Below, piece after piece: positions 46,181 through 55,927 of a DNA stretch of 56,590 nucleotides (the stretch's first letter is position 1; each line of letters opens with the position of its first letter). Position numbers and translations under genes: made by a program. The DNA is from Sporosarcina ureae (GTDB lineage: Bacteria; Bacillota; Bacilli; Bacillales_A; Planococcaceae): contig NZ_JARIEA010000051.1 of NCBI RefSeq assembly GCF_029267015.1, positions 1 to 56,590 on the forward strand, read 5' to 3'. The notes below the pieces were generated by a model, which saw only the letters and a list, made by a program, of their open reading frames with translations, was not told where the DNA came from and did no database searches.

Positions 46181-46717
46181 ATGAAATTTCATGCAACAAC
46201 GATATTTGCTATTCATCATGACGGGCAATGTGCTATGTCAGGAGATGGGCAAGTGACGATGGGTGAATCAGTCGTCATGAAACATACAGCAAAGAAAGTT
46301 CGCAGATTGTTTAATGGTAAAGTCTTAGCTGGTTTTGCTGGTTCTGTGGCAGATGCATTTACGTTATTTGATTTGTTTGAAGCTAAACTTAATGAATACG
46401 ATGGCAATCTTCAAAGAGCTTCTGTTGAACTAGCGAAAGAATGGCGTGGGGATCGTATACTACGTAAACTTGAGGCATTGTTACTTGTTATGGATGAAAA
46501 TACATTATTGCTTGTCTCAGGTACTGGCGAAGTAATAGAACCGGATGACGGGGTATTGGCAATCGGATCGGGTGGTAATTATGCTCTAGCTGCTGGACGT
46601 GCATTGAAAAAACATAGCAGTGAATTGACAGCAGAAGAAATTGCAAAGATTTCACTTGAAACAGCAGCCGACATTTGCGTATTTACTAATCATAATATTA
46701 TCGTGGAGGTGCTTTAA
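46181..46717 (+). CDS. hslV: ATP-dependent protease peptidase subunit HslV (ClpQ/CodW)
   Basis: The 178-aa proteasome-like peptidase assembles with HslU. The N-terminus is [15 protein letters not shown]. As I recall it, the B. subtilis protein begins [12 protein letters not shown] and uses an N-terminal Ser; here Lys replaces it, leaving Thr6/Thr7 at the place of the canonical HslV Thr nucleophile. [19 protein letters not shown] and [16 protein letters not shown] are conserved. AGGAGGA precedes the ATG. Confidence 0.93.
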   Translation: MKFHATTIFAIHHDGQCAMSGDGQVTMGESVVMKHTAKKVRRLFNGKVLAGFAGSVADAFTLFDLFEAKLNEYDGNLQRASVELAKEWRGDRILRKLEALLLVMDENTLLLVSGTGEVIEPDDGVLAIGSGGNYALAAGRALKKHSSELTAEEIAKISLETAADICVFTNHNIIVEVL

Positions 46718-46720
46718 CTA

Positions 46721-48109
46721 ATGAAGCAAGAAATGACTCCTAAAGCGCTCACGGCGTATTTAAACCGTTTTATTATTGGGCAGGAAAAAGCAAAGAAGGC
46801 AGTGGCAGTTGCTATGCGCAATCGATACCGCCGTATGCAATTAACACCTGAAGAACAGGAAGAAGTCATACCCAAAAACATTTTGATGATTGGGCCTACA
46901 GGTGTCGGGAAAACAGAAATCGCTCGAAGAATTGCAAAGTTAATTCATGCACCCTTCGTAAAAGTGGAAGCGACAAAGTTTACGGAAGTAGGCTATGTAG
47001 GGCGAGATGTTGAGTCTATGATACGTGATTTAACTGAAGTGGGCGTGCGTATGGTTAAAGAAGATATGCGCGAAGCAGTTAAAACACAGTCTCAAAAGCT
47101 GGCGGAAGAACGTTTAGTGAAATTACTTGTTCCTGAAGCAAAAAAGAATACAGAAGGTCAAAATCCGTTTGAAATGTTTTTTGGTCAAAAGACACAACCT
47201 GAACCAGTGCAAACAGAAGATCAATCTGAGATTAGACGAAAGCGTTCAGATATTGCAGATCAGCTAGCGAATGGTCAAATAGAAGAAAAAATGGTGACAG
47301 TAGAAGTGCAAGCGCAACAACCTTCTTTATTTGATGCGTTGCAAGGGTCGGGTATGGATCAAATGTCAGGCATGCAAGACGCTTTATCGTCACTCATGCC
47401 GAAGAAGAAAGTTCAGCGTCGCATGAAAGTAAAAGACGCGAGAATCGTATTGGAAGCAGAAGAAGCGGATAAGTTAATTGATCAAGATGAAGTGGCACGC
47501 AAGGGAATTGAATTAACAGAACAAGCGGGAATTATTTTCCTTGATGAAATGGATAAAATCGCAAGTAGCAACCAGAAGTCTTCTGGTGAAGTGTCTCGCG
47601 AAGGTGTACAACGTGATATTTTGCCAATCGTCGAAGGCTCTACAGTCACAACAAAATATGGGGCTGTCAAGACAGATTATATTTTGTTCATTGCTGCTGG
47701 AGCATTCCATATGTCGAAGCCCTCTGATATCATTCCGGAGCTTCAAGGTAGATTCCCGATTCGTGTAGAATTAGACAAATTGACAAAAGATGATTTTGAG
47801 CGCATACTGCGAGAACCGGATTTTTCTTTATTAAAACAATATGAACGCCTTCTTGCGACAGAAGAAGTTGAAATTGAATTTACAGACGAAGCAATCAGCA
47901 AGCTGGCTGAAATTGCATACGAGGTAAATAATGAAACAGAAAATATTGGTGCTAGAAGATTGCATACGATTTTGGAGAAGTTGCTAGAAGATTTATCATT
48001 CGAAGCGGCAGAAATCGGTCCTGCATCTATTAAGATTACACCAGCCTATGTGGACGAAAAGCTGGATGGAATTGTAAAGAACAAAGATTTGTCACATTTT
48101 ATTCTATAA
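46721..48109 (+). CDS. hslU: HslU ATPase subunit (ClpY/CodX)
   Basis: The 462-aa AAA+ unfoldase feeds substrates to HslV. Walker [10 protein letters not shown] is near 57, the pore motif [10 protein letters not shown] follows, then the variable I domain (about 110-240), Walker [11 protein letters not shown] near 270, and sensor regions ending in a C-terminal HFIL tail that would insert into HslV. It starts 3 nt after hslV. Confidence 0.96.
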   Translation: MKQEMTPKALTAYLNRFIIGQEKAKKAVAVAMRNRYRRMQLTPEEQEEVIPKNILMIGPTGVGKTEIARRIAKLIHAPFVKVEATKFTEVGYVGRDVESMIRDLTEVGVRMVKEDMREAVKTQSQKLAEERLVKLLVPEAKKNTEGQNPFEMFFGQKTQPEPVQTEDQSEIRRKRSDIADQLANGQIEEKMVTVEVQAQQPSLFDALQGSGMDQMSGMQDALSSLMPKKKVQRRMKVKDARIVLEAEEADKLIDQDEVARKGIELTEQAGIIFLDEMDKIASSNQKSSGEVSREGVQRDILPIVEGSTVTTKYGAVKTDYILFIAAGAFHMSKPSDIIPELQGRFPIRVELDKLTKDDFERILREPDFSLLKQYERLLATEEVEIEFTDEAISKLAEIAYEVNNETENIGARRLHTILEKLLEDLSFEAAEIGPASIKITPAYVDEKLDGIVKNKDLSHFIL

Positions 48110-48149
48110 GGAAGTCGTAATAGTTTATTTAACGATTGAAAACCTTTAG

Positions 48150-48164
48150 AATATTCATTAAAGT
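48150..48164 (+). promoter_or_regulatory. weak CodY-box-like sequence before codY
   Basis: AATATTCATTAAAGT matches 11 of 15 positions of the CodY motif AATTTTCWGAAAATT. It lies 31 nt before codY, where autoregulation would be plausible, but in AT-rich DNA such matches arise by chance. Confidence 0.25.
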
Positions 48165-48195
48165 CAGAAGAAATCCTTGAGGAGGAACAATAGAA

Positions 48196-48972
48196 ATGAG
48201 TTTATTAGTTAAAACAAGAAAAATTAATGCAATGTTACAAAAAGGTGCAGGCGGTCCTGTTAACTTTAAAGAGATGGCGGAAGAGCTAAGTGACGTAATT
48301 GATTGTAACGCGTTCATCGTAAGTAGAAGAGGTAAGTTGCTTGGTTTAGAAATTCATCACCAAATCGACAATGATCGTATGAAGAAAATGTTTGAAGATC
48401 GTAAATTCCCTGAGGAGTATACGACTCGCTTGTTCCAGATTAATGAGACATCTCCAAACATTGATATCGAGAGTGAACATACAGTGTTCCCTATCGAAAA
48501 CAAAGAACTATTTCAAGATGGTTTAACTACGATCGTACCGATTATTGGTGGCGGCGAGCGCTTGGGTACTTTGATTCTTGCCAGACTAAAAGAAGGATTC
48601 ACAGAAGATGATCTAATTCTTGCTGAATACGGCGCGACAGTAGTTGGTATGGAAATCTTACGTGAGAAATCTGAAGAGATTGAACATGAAGCACGCAGTA
48701 AAGCGGTCGTACAAATGGCGATCAACTCATTGTCTTACAGTGAGCACGAAGCAATCGAGCACATCTTCAAAGAATTAGACGGTAACGAAGGGCTACTTGT
48801 AGCTTCTAAAATTGCAGATCGAGTTGGAATTACGCGTTCAGTCATCGTAAATGCGCTTCGTAAATTAGAAAGTGCTGGCGTTATTGAATCACGTTCTTTA
48901 GGAATGAAAGGTACGTATATTAAAGTATTGAATGATAAATTCCTTGAAGAACTTGAAAAGCATAATTCTTAA
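48196..48972 (+). CDS. codY: GTP/branched-chain-amino-acid-sensing global regulator CodY
   Basis: The 258-aa regulator represses nutrient-scavenging genes when GTP and Ile/Leu/Val are plentiful. An N-terminal GAF domain (about 1-155) is followed by a linker helix and a C-terminal winged helix with [20 protein letters not shown] (about 203-222) and [25 protein letters not shown] precedes the ATG. It is last in the xerC-hslVU-codY operon and lies upstream of the flagellar genes, as in B. subtilis. Confidence 0.97.
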   Translation: MSLLVKTRKINAMLQKGAGGPVNFKEMAEELSDVIDCNAFIVSRRGKLLGLEIHHQIDNDRMKKMFEDRKFPEEYTTRLFQINETSPNIDIESEHTVFPIENKELFQDGLTTIVPIIGGGERLGTLILARLKEGFTEDDLILAEYGATVVGMEILREKSEEIEHEARSKAVVQMAINSLSYSEHEAIEHIFKELDGNEGLLVASKIADRVGITRSVIVNALRKLESAGVIESRSLGMKGTYIKVLNDKFLEELEKHNS

Positions 48973-49001
48973 AAAATATTGTCGCTAAAAAAATATCTAA
49001 G

Positions 49002-49047
49002 AACTGAAGTAAGATCCGTAACTACGGACTTTACTTCAGTTTTTTTA
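49002..49047 (+). terminator. intrinsic terminator after codY
   Basis: AACTGAAGTAA-TCCGT pairs with ACGGA-TTACTTCAGTT across a 4-nt loop, followed by TTTTTTT. Confidence 0.92.
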
Positions 49048-49490
49048 TTTTAGAAATAATTATGTGTTATTATTTCTGGTATGGAAGTACTATGCTAGTA
49101 AAAAGTGATAGGTCATTATTTAAAAATCAGAGATAATAAAGAATTTTTTCCGTTGAAAACAATATTTCGACATTATATTAGCCTATATGACAAAATAATG
49201 TAATTAACTCATTAACAGACCGAATGTGTATATCGAAATACTGATTTATATGATATAAAATAACGAGTTGATTTGTGTTCATTATTCTGAATTCAGTAAA
49301 ATGGTTACTTTATACTATAAATTGTTTTAGAAATGATTGGACAAAAATCATTAATCTCCGCTACAATAGAGTAGTAGTATCATAAAAAATAACCTTTTTC
49401 TACAAAGTTATTAGTGAAGAATAACATTACTCAATAAAACTCTAGTAAAAACCATGAAAATTGAACTAAATGAGGGAAGGGTGGGAGACG
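49048..49490. other. AT-rich regulatory region before the flagellar operon
   Basis: About 440 nt without a supported gene. It contains a wide inverted repeat ACATTAT...ATAATGT (about 49169-49201), a perfect 10-bp palindrome CTGAATTCAG near 49289, and a sigma-A promoter at 49337-49367. I see no RNA gene. Confidence 0.55.
49337..49367 (+). promoter_or_regulatory. promoter candidate of the flagellar operon
   Basis: TTGGACA at 49337-49343 and TACAAT at 49362-49367, with a spacing of 18 (from TGGACA) or 19. It would give a leader of about 115 nt before flgB. No clear sigma-D (flagellar) promoter was recognised. Confidence 0.55.
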
Positions 49491-49880
49491 ATGGAGATTT
49501 ATGGTGGTACCATCAACCTGCTTGAAAAAGGTTTGGACTATTCATCTGCGAAAGGTAAGGCAATTTCGCAAAATATAGCGAATGTAGACACGTCGAACTA
49601 TAAAACGAAGAATGCGAATTTTAAAGAAGTATTTTCCAGTGAAAAAAGTAAAGGTCTTGAAGCTTATAAAACTGACTCAAAACATATAGACTTTACCCAC
49701 TCAGCATCGAGTAAAATATTCGATGTATCTGCTTTGCGTTATCGACAAGATCGTAATGGTGTAGATATGGACAAAGAACAAGCGGATTTAGCAGCTAATC
49801 AAATATACAACTCTGCTTTGATTGAACGATTAAACGGCAAATTCAATTCATTACAGAGTGTTATTAAAGGAGGTCGTTGA
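49491..49880 (+). CDS. flgB: flagellar basal-body rod protein FlgB
   Basis: The 129-aa proximal rod subunit has the conserved N-terminal motif AISQNIANVDTSNYKTKN. Start ATG 49491 (MEIYGGTINLLEKGL) is preferred over ATG 49470, which has no ribosome site; GGAAGG at 49475-49480 serves 49491. First gene of the fla/che operon. Confidence 0.94.
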   Translation: MEIYGGTINLLEKGLDYSSAKGKAISQNIANVDTSNYKTKNANFKEVFSSEKSKGLEAYKTDSKHIDFTHSASSKIFDVSALRYRQDRNGVDMDKEQADLAANQIYNSALIERLNGKFNSLQSVIKGGR

Positions 49881-49882
49881 TC

Positions 49883-50344
49883 ATGAGTATATTTCATAGT
49901 CTAAATTCGTCGACTTCTGCATTAACAGCTCAACGGTTACGGATGGATGTTATCTCATCCAATATGGCGAATATCGATTCAACTAGGGCGAAACAAGTAG
50001 ATGGCGAATGGCAACCATACAGAAGGAAAACAGTTACGTTACAACCGAAGGAAAGTCAATTCTCCTCATTCCTACAAGTAGCTAAAGGAGTTCATTCGCA
50101 TGGCAATGCAGGAAATGGTGTGGCAGTAACACGTGTCAAAGAAGATCGAGAAACTCCATTTAAATTGGTATTCGACCCATCACATCCAGATGCTAATGAT
50201 GAAGGGTATGTTGAAATGCCAAATATTGATCCTTTACGCGAAATGATTGATTTAATGTCTGCCACTCGATCGTATGAAGCGAACGTAACGGCGTTGAATG
50301 CAAACAAATCGATGCTGATGAAAGCGTTGGAGATCGGAAGATAA
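49883..50344 (+). CDS. flgC: flagellar basal-body rod protein FlgC
   Basis: The 153-aa rod protein has LRMDVISSNMANIDSTR at the N-terminus and the typical C-terminal EMIDLMSATRSYEANVTALNA segment. AAAGGAGGTC precedes ATG 49883; a TTG at 49877 is within the ribosome-site spacing. Confidence 0.95.
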   Translation: MSIFHSLNSSTSALTAQRLRMDVISSNMANIDSTRAKQVDGEWQPYRRKTVTLQPKESQFSSFLQVAKGVHSHGNAGNGVAVTRVKEDRETPFKLVFDPSHPDANDEGYVEMPNIDPLREMIDLMSATRSYEANVTALNANKSMLMKALEIGR

Positions 50345-50374
50345 TATACTAGTAATTTATTAGGAGTGAACTAG

Positions 50375-50683
50375 ATGGCGATTCAATCTATTACAGGTGC
50401 AATGCCTGCTATGTCGATTCAACAATCTGACATGAAAGTACAAAAGACACCTTTCGAGGCTCAACAGAATTTCTCATCAATGTTAAATGATGCAATTCAT
50501 CAAGTGGATCAAACACAAAAAGTCTCAGATACTATGACAGCTAAACTTGTTAAAGGTGAAGATGTCGATTTACATAATGTAATGATTTCGGCACAAAAAG
50601 CGAGTATCGCATTAAATGCAACAGTAGAAATGCGTAATAAAGTCGTAGAAGCATACCAAGAAATCATTAGAATGCCTGTCTAA
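50375..50683 (+). CDS. fliE: flagellar hook-basal body protein FliE
   Basis: The 102-aa protein links the MS ring (FliF) to the rod. The C-terminal MISAQKASIALNATVEMRNK with VVEAYQEIIRMPV is the FliE signature. TAGGAGTGAAC precedes the ATG. Confidence 0.95.
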   Translation: MAIQSITGAMPAMSIQQSDMKVQKTPFEAQQNFSSMLNDAIHQVDQTQKVSDTMTAKLVKGEDVDLHNVMISAQKASIALNATVEMRNKVVEAYQEIIRMPV

Positions 50684-50744
50684 CAGATAGAAAGCACTGG
50701 GTAGAAGTGGAATCGTGCCTAGTGAGGCTGACCGGGGGATTAGA

Positions 50745-52346
50745 ATGAAAGAAAGATTGACAAAACTCAGAGCAGATCTTAAAGCCTTCTGGGAAAGTCG
50801 AACAAAAAATCAAAAAATCATATATATTGTGACGGCGGCCAGTGTAATCGCGCTGGCGGTTTTTTTAACAGTGGCTTTGTCACGTACTACGTATGTAACA
50901 CTTTATTCAGAAGTATCACCATCTGAAATCGGTCGCATAAAAGAAGTGCTAGACGGTCAGGGCGTTCCTTATCTTGTAGAGCCTGGCGGTACAGCGATAT
51001 CTGTGCCTGAAAAGCAACTGGATAACTTGCGTGTTTCACTTGCGGCAGAAGGTTTCCCAGATTCTGGACTGATCGATTATTCATTCTTCTCGGATAACGC
51101 AGGGTTTGGTACTACAGATAATGAATTCAATATGATTAAGCTTGCTGCGATGCAAACAGAATTAGCTAATCTAATAAAGGGTATAGAAGGTATTAAGGAC
51201 GCAAAAGTTATGCTTACTTTACCGACAGAAGGGATCTTCGTAAACGATACTACATCAGAAGCTAGTGCAGCGATCATGTTGAAGACGAATCCGGGACAAA
51301 ATTTTTCGGAACAACAAATCACTTCACTTTATAATCTAGTTTCGAAAAGCTTACCTAACCTATCTAATGATAATATCGTCATACAGAACCAATACTTTGA
51401 GTACTTTGATCTAAAAGATTCAGGAGACTCTTATGGAGCTAGTGTGACGGATCAAATGGGCGTGAAAAAGACCATTGAACGCGACTTGCAACGACAGGTT
51501 CAAATGATGCTCGGTACATTGATGGGACAAGACAAAGTAGTTGTATCAGTCACGACAGATATTGACTTTAAAAAAGAACAACGTGAAGAAAACTTGGTTA
51601 CGCCAGTAGATCCCGAAAACATGGAAGGTATTGCTCTCAGTGTGCAACGTATCACGGAATCTTTCTCGGGTACGAATCCGGCAGTAGGTGGAACACCTGA
51701 AGGAGAAGACCCTACGGATAACCGTACTACCTATGTAGAAGGTGAAGGCGGAGATGGAGATTACGAACGTCTTGAAGAAACAATTAATAATGAAGTGAAC
51801 AGAATAAAAAAAGATATAGTAGAGAGCCCGTACAAAATCAGCAATATTGGTATTCAAGTTATGATCGAACCTCCAACTGCAGATGATCCAACTTCATTAG
51901 CTCCAGAAGTTAGACAAGATGTCGAACGTATTTTAGAGACTATTGTACGTACATCTTTGGATAAAGAAGCAGCTGGGGAATTAACGGATGAAATACTGGC
52001 CGAAAAAATCGCGGTTTCCGTTCAACCACTTAAAGGCAAGAATGTTGCGTTTGAAGATCCGAAGACAATGATTCCTTGGTGGGCGTATTTAATTGGCGGT
52101 GTATTACTGCTAGCCGTAATTGTCCTTGTGGTGCTGTTCTTGCGCAAGAGACGTAATGAAGCGGCAATGGAAGAGGAGCTCGCAATGGAACAAGCTCAGG
52201 CCCAATTAGATTCCGTGCAAGTTGATGACATCAACTTGGAAACAGAAACAGAGGCGACCGCAAGAAGAAAACAACTAGAAAAAATGGCCAAAGATAAACC
52301 GGAAGAATTCGCGAAATTATTGCGAACATGGATTGCCAAGGAGTAA
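50745..52346 (+). CDS. fliF: flagellar MS-ring protein FliF
   Basis: The 533-aa membrane protein forms the MS ring. It has two transmembrane helices (about 27-46 and 445-467), a large extracytoplasmic domain with TLYSEVSPSEIGRIKEVL and the SASVMLK-like segment EASAAIMLKTNPGQ, and a C-terminal tail (DKPEEFAKLLRTWIAKE) that binds FliG. Start ATG 50745 follows GGGGGA; an upstream GTG frame at 50715 is unsupported. Confidence 0.95.
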   Translation: MKERLTKLRADLKAFWESRTKNQKIIYIVTAASVIALAVFLTVALSRTTYVTLYSEVSPSEIGRIKEVLDGQGVPYLVEPGGTAISVPEKQLDNLRVSLAAEGFPDSGLIDYSFFSDNAGFGTTDNEFNMIKLAAMQTELANLIKGIEGIKDAKVMLTLPTEGIFVNDTTSEASAAIMLKTNPGQNFSEQQITSLYNLVSKSLPNLSNDNIVIQNQYFEYFDLKDSGDSYGASVTDQMGVKKTIERDLQRQVQMMLGTLMGQDKVVVSVTTDIDFKKEQREENLVTPVDPENMEGIALSVQRITESFSGTNPAVGGTPEGEDPTDNRTTYVEGEGGDGDYERLEETINNEVNRIKKDIVESPYKISNIGIQVMIEPPTADDPTSLAPEVRQDVERILETIVRTSLDKEAAGELTDEILAEKIAVSVQPLKGKNVAFEDPKTMIPWWAYLIGGVLLLAVIVLVVLFLRKRRNEAAMEEELAMEQAQAQLDSVQVDDINLETETEATARRKQLEKMAKDKPEEFAKLLRTWIAKE

Positions 52347-52360
52347 CGGAGGGGTTTTAG

Positions 52361-53374
52361 TTGGTTAAGAAAGACAAAGTCATGTCAGGTAAACAAAAAG
52401 CTGCCCTATTGCTCATCTCTCTAGGACCAGAAGTTTCGGCTTCAGTCTATAAGCATTTGAATGAAGAAGAGATCGAGCAACTGACGTTAGAGATTTCAGG
52501 TGTGAAAAAAGTCGAATCCTCTGTAAAAGAAGAAATTATTGAAGAATTTCATAATATCGCTCTTGCGCAGGATTATATTTCTCAAGGCGGTATTGGCTAT
52601 GCCAAGACAGTTCTTGAAAAAGCACTCGGAAAAGACCATGCCCAAGCTATCATTAACCGGCTAACCTCTTCACTTCAAGTGCGACCGTTTGATTTCGCCA
52701 GACGTGCAGAACCATCACAAATACTAAACTTTATACAAAATGAACACCCACAGACCATTGCGTTGATTTTATCTTATTTGGAAGCGGAGCAGGCAGGATT
52801 GATCCTGTCACAACTCCCCCAAGAAATGCAAGCAGATATAGCAAAACGCATTGCTACAATGGAATCTACTTCACCGGAAGTAATCAGTGAGATTGAAGCA
52901 GTCCTGGAACGAAAATTATCTTCTACTGTTACGCAGGACTTTACCGAAACGGGTGGCGTAGACGCAGTCGTGGAAGTATTGAATGGTGTAGACCGTTCGA
53001 CAGAAAAAACGATTCTCGATGCGCTTGAAATTCAAGATCCTGAACTTGCAGAAGAAATTCGCAAGAGAATGTTTGTCTTTGAAGATATCATCACATTGGA
53101 TAACCGTTCAATTCAGCGTGTTATTCGTGATTGTGAAAATGAAGATTTGATTTTAGCAATGAAAGTATCAAGCGAAGAAGTAAAAGATATATTATTCAAG
53201 AATATGTCACAGCGTATGGCAGAGTCATTCAAGGAAGAAATGGATGTTATGGGGCCGGTACGACTTCGTGATGTAGAAGAAGCGCAATCCCGTATCGTCG
53301 GAATCATCCGTAGACTTGAAGATGCAGGAGAAATCATTATAGCGCGTGGTGGAGGAGATGACATCATTGTCTAA
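52361..53374 (+). CDS. fliG: flagellar motor switch protein FliG
   Basis: The 337-aa rotor protein interacts with MotA and FliM. It aligns closely with B. subtilis FliG (LTGKQKAA-like start, EHPQTIALILSYLE motif, RGGGDDIIV C-terminus). The start is TTG 52361, 6 nt after GGAGGGG; the next ATG (52382) has no ribosome site. The GGGDD codons near the end also form the fliH ribosome site. Confidence 0.95.
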   Translation: MVKKDKVMSGKQKAALLLISLGPEVSASVYKHLNEEEIEQLTLEISGVKKVESSVKEEIIEEFHNIALAQDYISQGGIGYAKTVLEKALGKDHAQAIINRLTSSLQVRPFDFARRAEPSQILNFIQNEHPQTIALILSYLEAEQAGLILSQLPQEMQADIAKRIATMESTSPEVISEIEAVLERKLSSTVTQDFTETGGVDAVVEVLNGVDRSTEKTILDALEIQDPELAEEIRKRMFVFEDIITLDNRSIQRVIRDCENEDLILAMKVSSEEVKDILFKNMSQRMAESFKEEMDVMGPVRLRDVEEAQSRIVGIIRRLEDAGEIIIARGGGDDIIV

Positions 53375-54140
53375 TCTGTTTCGATCCGAGCGTACGGTAA
53401 TGAATCAAAGCCCTACAAAAGAAATTTTAATCCGTAACTTGCAACCTTCACAACCGGTTGAAGAGACAGTAGAGCCGGTAAGTATGGGTAAAGTATTCAT
53501 GGAACGCAATCGCTTGTTGCAGGAGATGGAGCAACGTAAAAGCATAGTAGATACCGAAATAAAACAACGATTAGATCAAGCGGCTGCAGATGTTGAATCG
53601 ATGCATGCAGCTTGGGCTAGTGAAAAAGAAGAATTACAGCAACAAGCCTATGATGAAGGCTTTCAGGCGGGGTATGAAGATGGTCGTAATAAAGCAATGG
53701 CTGAAATGCGTGAAATGATAGAGGCTGCAAACGAAACTACTACTTTATCTTACGAGAACGCAACCCAATATTTAATCAATCAAGAACGCGTCATTTTGGA
53801 TATTGGTATGCACTCAGCCGAACGAATTATTAATAGAGTGATAGAAGAAGATGATGAGGCGTATTTATCCATTGTCCGAAAAGGCATTAAAGAAGCGCAG
53901 GAGAGTAAAGAAATTAAATTATTCGTACCGACTGAACAGTTTAAAATGGTCACGACACATCGGTCGGAACTCGCTTCGATTTTTCCACCCGAAACCCCGT
54001 TCCTTATTTTTGTCAATGAAGATTTCAATGCAACAGATTGTTTTATCGAAACGAACCATGGTCGCATCGTAGTGAGTGTAGATGATCAACTGAATGAACT
54101 GAAAGAACAATTGGTGAAAATAATGGAAGATGGTGTGTGA
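53367..54140 (+). CDS. fliH: flagellar assembly protein FliH
   Basis: FliH regulates the export ATPase FliI. The protein is helical and Gln/Glu-rich, with EGFQAGYEDGRNKAMAEMRE (Gly-repeat helix) and a C-terminal V-ATPase-E-like domain (VRKGIKEAQESKEIKLFV). I chose TTG 53367, which lies 9 nt after GGAGGAG. ATG 53358 (MTSLSNLFRS) directly abuts that site and is an alternative start. It overlaps fliG by 8 nt and fliI by 4 nt. Confidence 0.88.
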   Translation: MSNLFRSERTVMNQSPTKEILIRNLQPSQPVEETVEPVSMGKVFMERNRLLQEMEQRKSIVDTEIKQRLDQAAADVESMHAAWASEKEELQQQAYDEGFQAGYEDGRNKAMAEMREMIEAANETTTLSYENATQYLINQERVILDIGMHSAERIINRVIEEDDEAYLSIVRKGIKEAQESKEIKLFVPTEQFKMVTTHRSELASIFPPETPFLIFVNEDFNATDCFIETNHGRIVVSVDDQLNELKEQLVKIMEDGV

Positions 54141-55477
54141 ATTTGAAAAAAGCTGAAGATCTCATTCCAATCATTCCGAATATCAATACGTTAAAGAAGT
54201 TTGGGCGCGTTATTCGTGTAGTAGGATTGCTAATAGAATCCGAAGGTCCCGAGTCATCGATAGGTGATGTATGCTTTATTCACTTGAACGTCCCAGAAGA
54301 AGGACGTTCCTTAATTCAAGCCGAAGTTGTAGGATTTAGAGAAGAAATTGTCATGCTGATGCCTTATACGGATATTCGTAATATTTCAAGTGGTTGTTTA
54401 GTGGAAACGTTAGGTAAACCACTTGAAGTAAAAGTAGGAATGAATCTGCTAGGACAAGTTCTAGATTCTTTAGGTAAACCGATTGATAATAGTCCCCTAC
54501 CTAAAGGTCTGGCAACAGTACGAACGGAAAACAGCCCTCCGAACGTTTTGACACGTCCTACTATTAATGACAAGTTGGCTGTAGGCGTAAAGGCAATCGA
54601 TGGTATGCTGACGGTGGGAAGTGGTCAGCGTGTCGGGATATTCGCTGGTTCGGGTGTGGGTAAAAGTACATTGCTTGGGATGATCGCACGTAATACGGAG
54701 GCCGACATCAATGTGATCGCACTGATTGGGGAACGTGGTCGCGAAGTTCGGGAGTTTATCGATCGTGATCTTGGGCCAGAGGGATTAAAGAAAACAATTG
54801 TCGTAGCTGCCACTTCCGATCAACCAGCGCTAATGCGAATAAAAGGTGCGATGACAGCTACAGCGATTGCGGAGTACTTCCGCGACAAAGGGCTGAACGT
54901 CATGCTGATGATGGACTCAGTTACCCGTGTAGCCATGGCGCAGCGTGAAATTGGTCTAGCAGTCGGTGAACCACCAGCAACAAGGGGTTACACTCCTTCT
55001 GTTTTCGCTATTCTACCCAAACTATTAGAACGCAGTGGAACGAATGAAAAAGGTGCTATCACCGCTTTTTATACTGTGTTAGTTGACGGTGATGATATGA
55101 ATGAGCCGATTGCAGATGCTGTGCGAGGAATTCTTGACGGTCACATAGTGTTAGATCGTATGCTAGCTAATAAAGGCCAATATCCTGCAATCAATGTGTT
55201 GAAAAGTGTCAGTCGTCTAATGAATCATATTGCGGATCCAGAACACCTGAAAGCAGCAGCGAAATTACGTGAATTGTATTATGCCTATGACAAATCAGAG
55301 GATTTAATCAATATAGGTGCATATAAAAAAGGAACGTCACGAGAAATCGATGAAGCGATTGAATACGAGCCGATCATTACCAATTTTCTAAAGCAAAAGT
55401 TTAATGAGAATATCCAATTAGAAGACACGGTAAATGAAATGGTTGCGTTAGCTTCTGGAGGAGGAGAGCGTAAATGA
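54137..55477 (+). CDS. fliI: flagellum-specific export ATPase FliI
   Basis: The 446-aa F1-beta-like ATPase energises flagellar protein export. Walker A GIFAGSGVGKST, IGERGREVREF, MMDSVTRVAMAQREI and GYTPSVFAILPKLLERSG are intact. The start is GTG 54137, overlapping the fliH stop (GTGA), with GGAAG 7 nt upstream. It overlaps fliJ by 4 nt. Confidence 0.97.
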   Translation: MNLKKAEDLIPIIPNINTLKKFGRVIRVVGLLIESEGPESSIGDVCFIHLNVPEEGRSLIQAEVVGFREEIVMLMPYTDIRNISSGCLVETLGKPLEVKVGMNLLGQVLDSLGKPIDNSPLPKGLATVRTENSPPNVLTRPTINDKLAVGVKAIDGMLTVGSGQRVGIFAGSGVGKSTLLGMIARNTEADINVIALIGERGREVREFIDRDLGPEGLKKTIVVAATSDQPALMRIKGAMTATAIAEYFRDKGLNVMLMMDSVTRVAMAQREIGLAVGEPPATRGYTPSVFAILPKLLERSGTNEKGAITAFYTVLVDGDDMNEPIADAVRGILDGHIVLDRMLANKGQYPAINVLKSVSRLMNHIADPEHLKAAAKLRELYYAYDKSEDLINIGAYKKGTSREIDEAIEYEPIITNFLKQKFNENIQLEDTVNEMVALASGGGERK

Positions 55478-55926
55478 CTTCTTTCCATTATCGTTTTGAT
55501 AAAGTTTTAGATTTACGTGAACAAGAGCGTGATGAAACGGAAATGGCTTATAAAGAAGCGATTGAAGAGTTCGAAAAAGTGGCCACGCAGTTGTATGACC
55601 AGATGAAAAAGAAAGAAAATATCTTGGAAGAACAGCAACAACGTATGACTACAGGTTTTTCCATTGATGACTTGCACCACTATTCTCGTTTTATTACTAC
55701 ACTTGATGTAACGATAGATCACATTCAACAAGAAGTAATGAAATCCCGTTCAAAAATGAATTGGTATGAAACGCAGCTGTTGGAAAAGAACATAGAAGTA
55801 AAGAAGTTTGAGAAGATGAAGGAAATCGGTAAAGAACAACATGATGCCGAGATGGAACATGTGGAAGCAAATCGAATTGACGAACTATCGACGATGAAGT
55901 TTCGTTCAAAAGAAGACGGGTGGTAA
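55474..55926 (+). CDS. fliJ: flagellar export protein FliJ
   Basis: The 150-aa coiled-coil protein couples FliI to the export gate. It starts MTSFHYRFDKVLDLREQERD and is helical and charged throughout, as typical of FliJ. It overlaps fliI. Confidence 0.9.
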   Translation: MTSFHYRFDKVLDLREQERDETEMAYKEAIEEFEKVATQLYDQMKKKENILEEQQQRMTTGFSIDDLHHYSRFITTLDVTIDHIQQEVMKSRSKMNWYETQLLEKNIEVKKFEKMKEIGKEQHDAEMEHVEANRIDELSTMKFRSKEDGW

Positions 55927-55927
55927 A

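Noticed and set aside
49280..49300. TTCTGAA core as a possible CodY box before flgB
   Set aside because: Only the 7-nt core fits; the flanks match 2 of 8 positions, no better than chance in AT-rich DNA.
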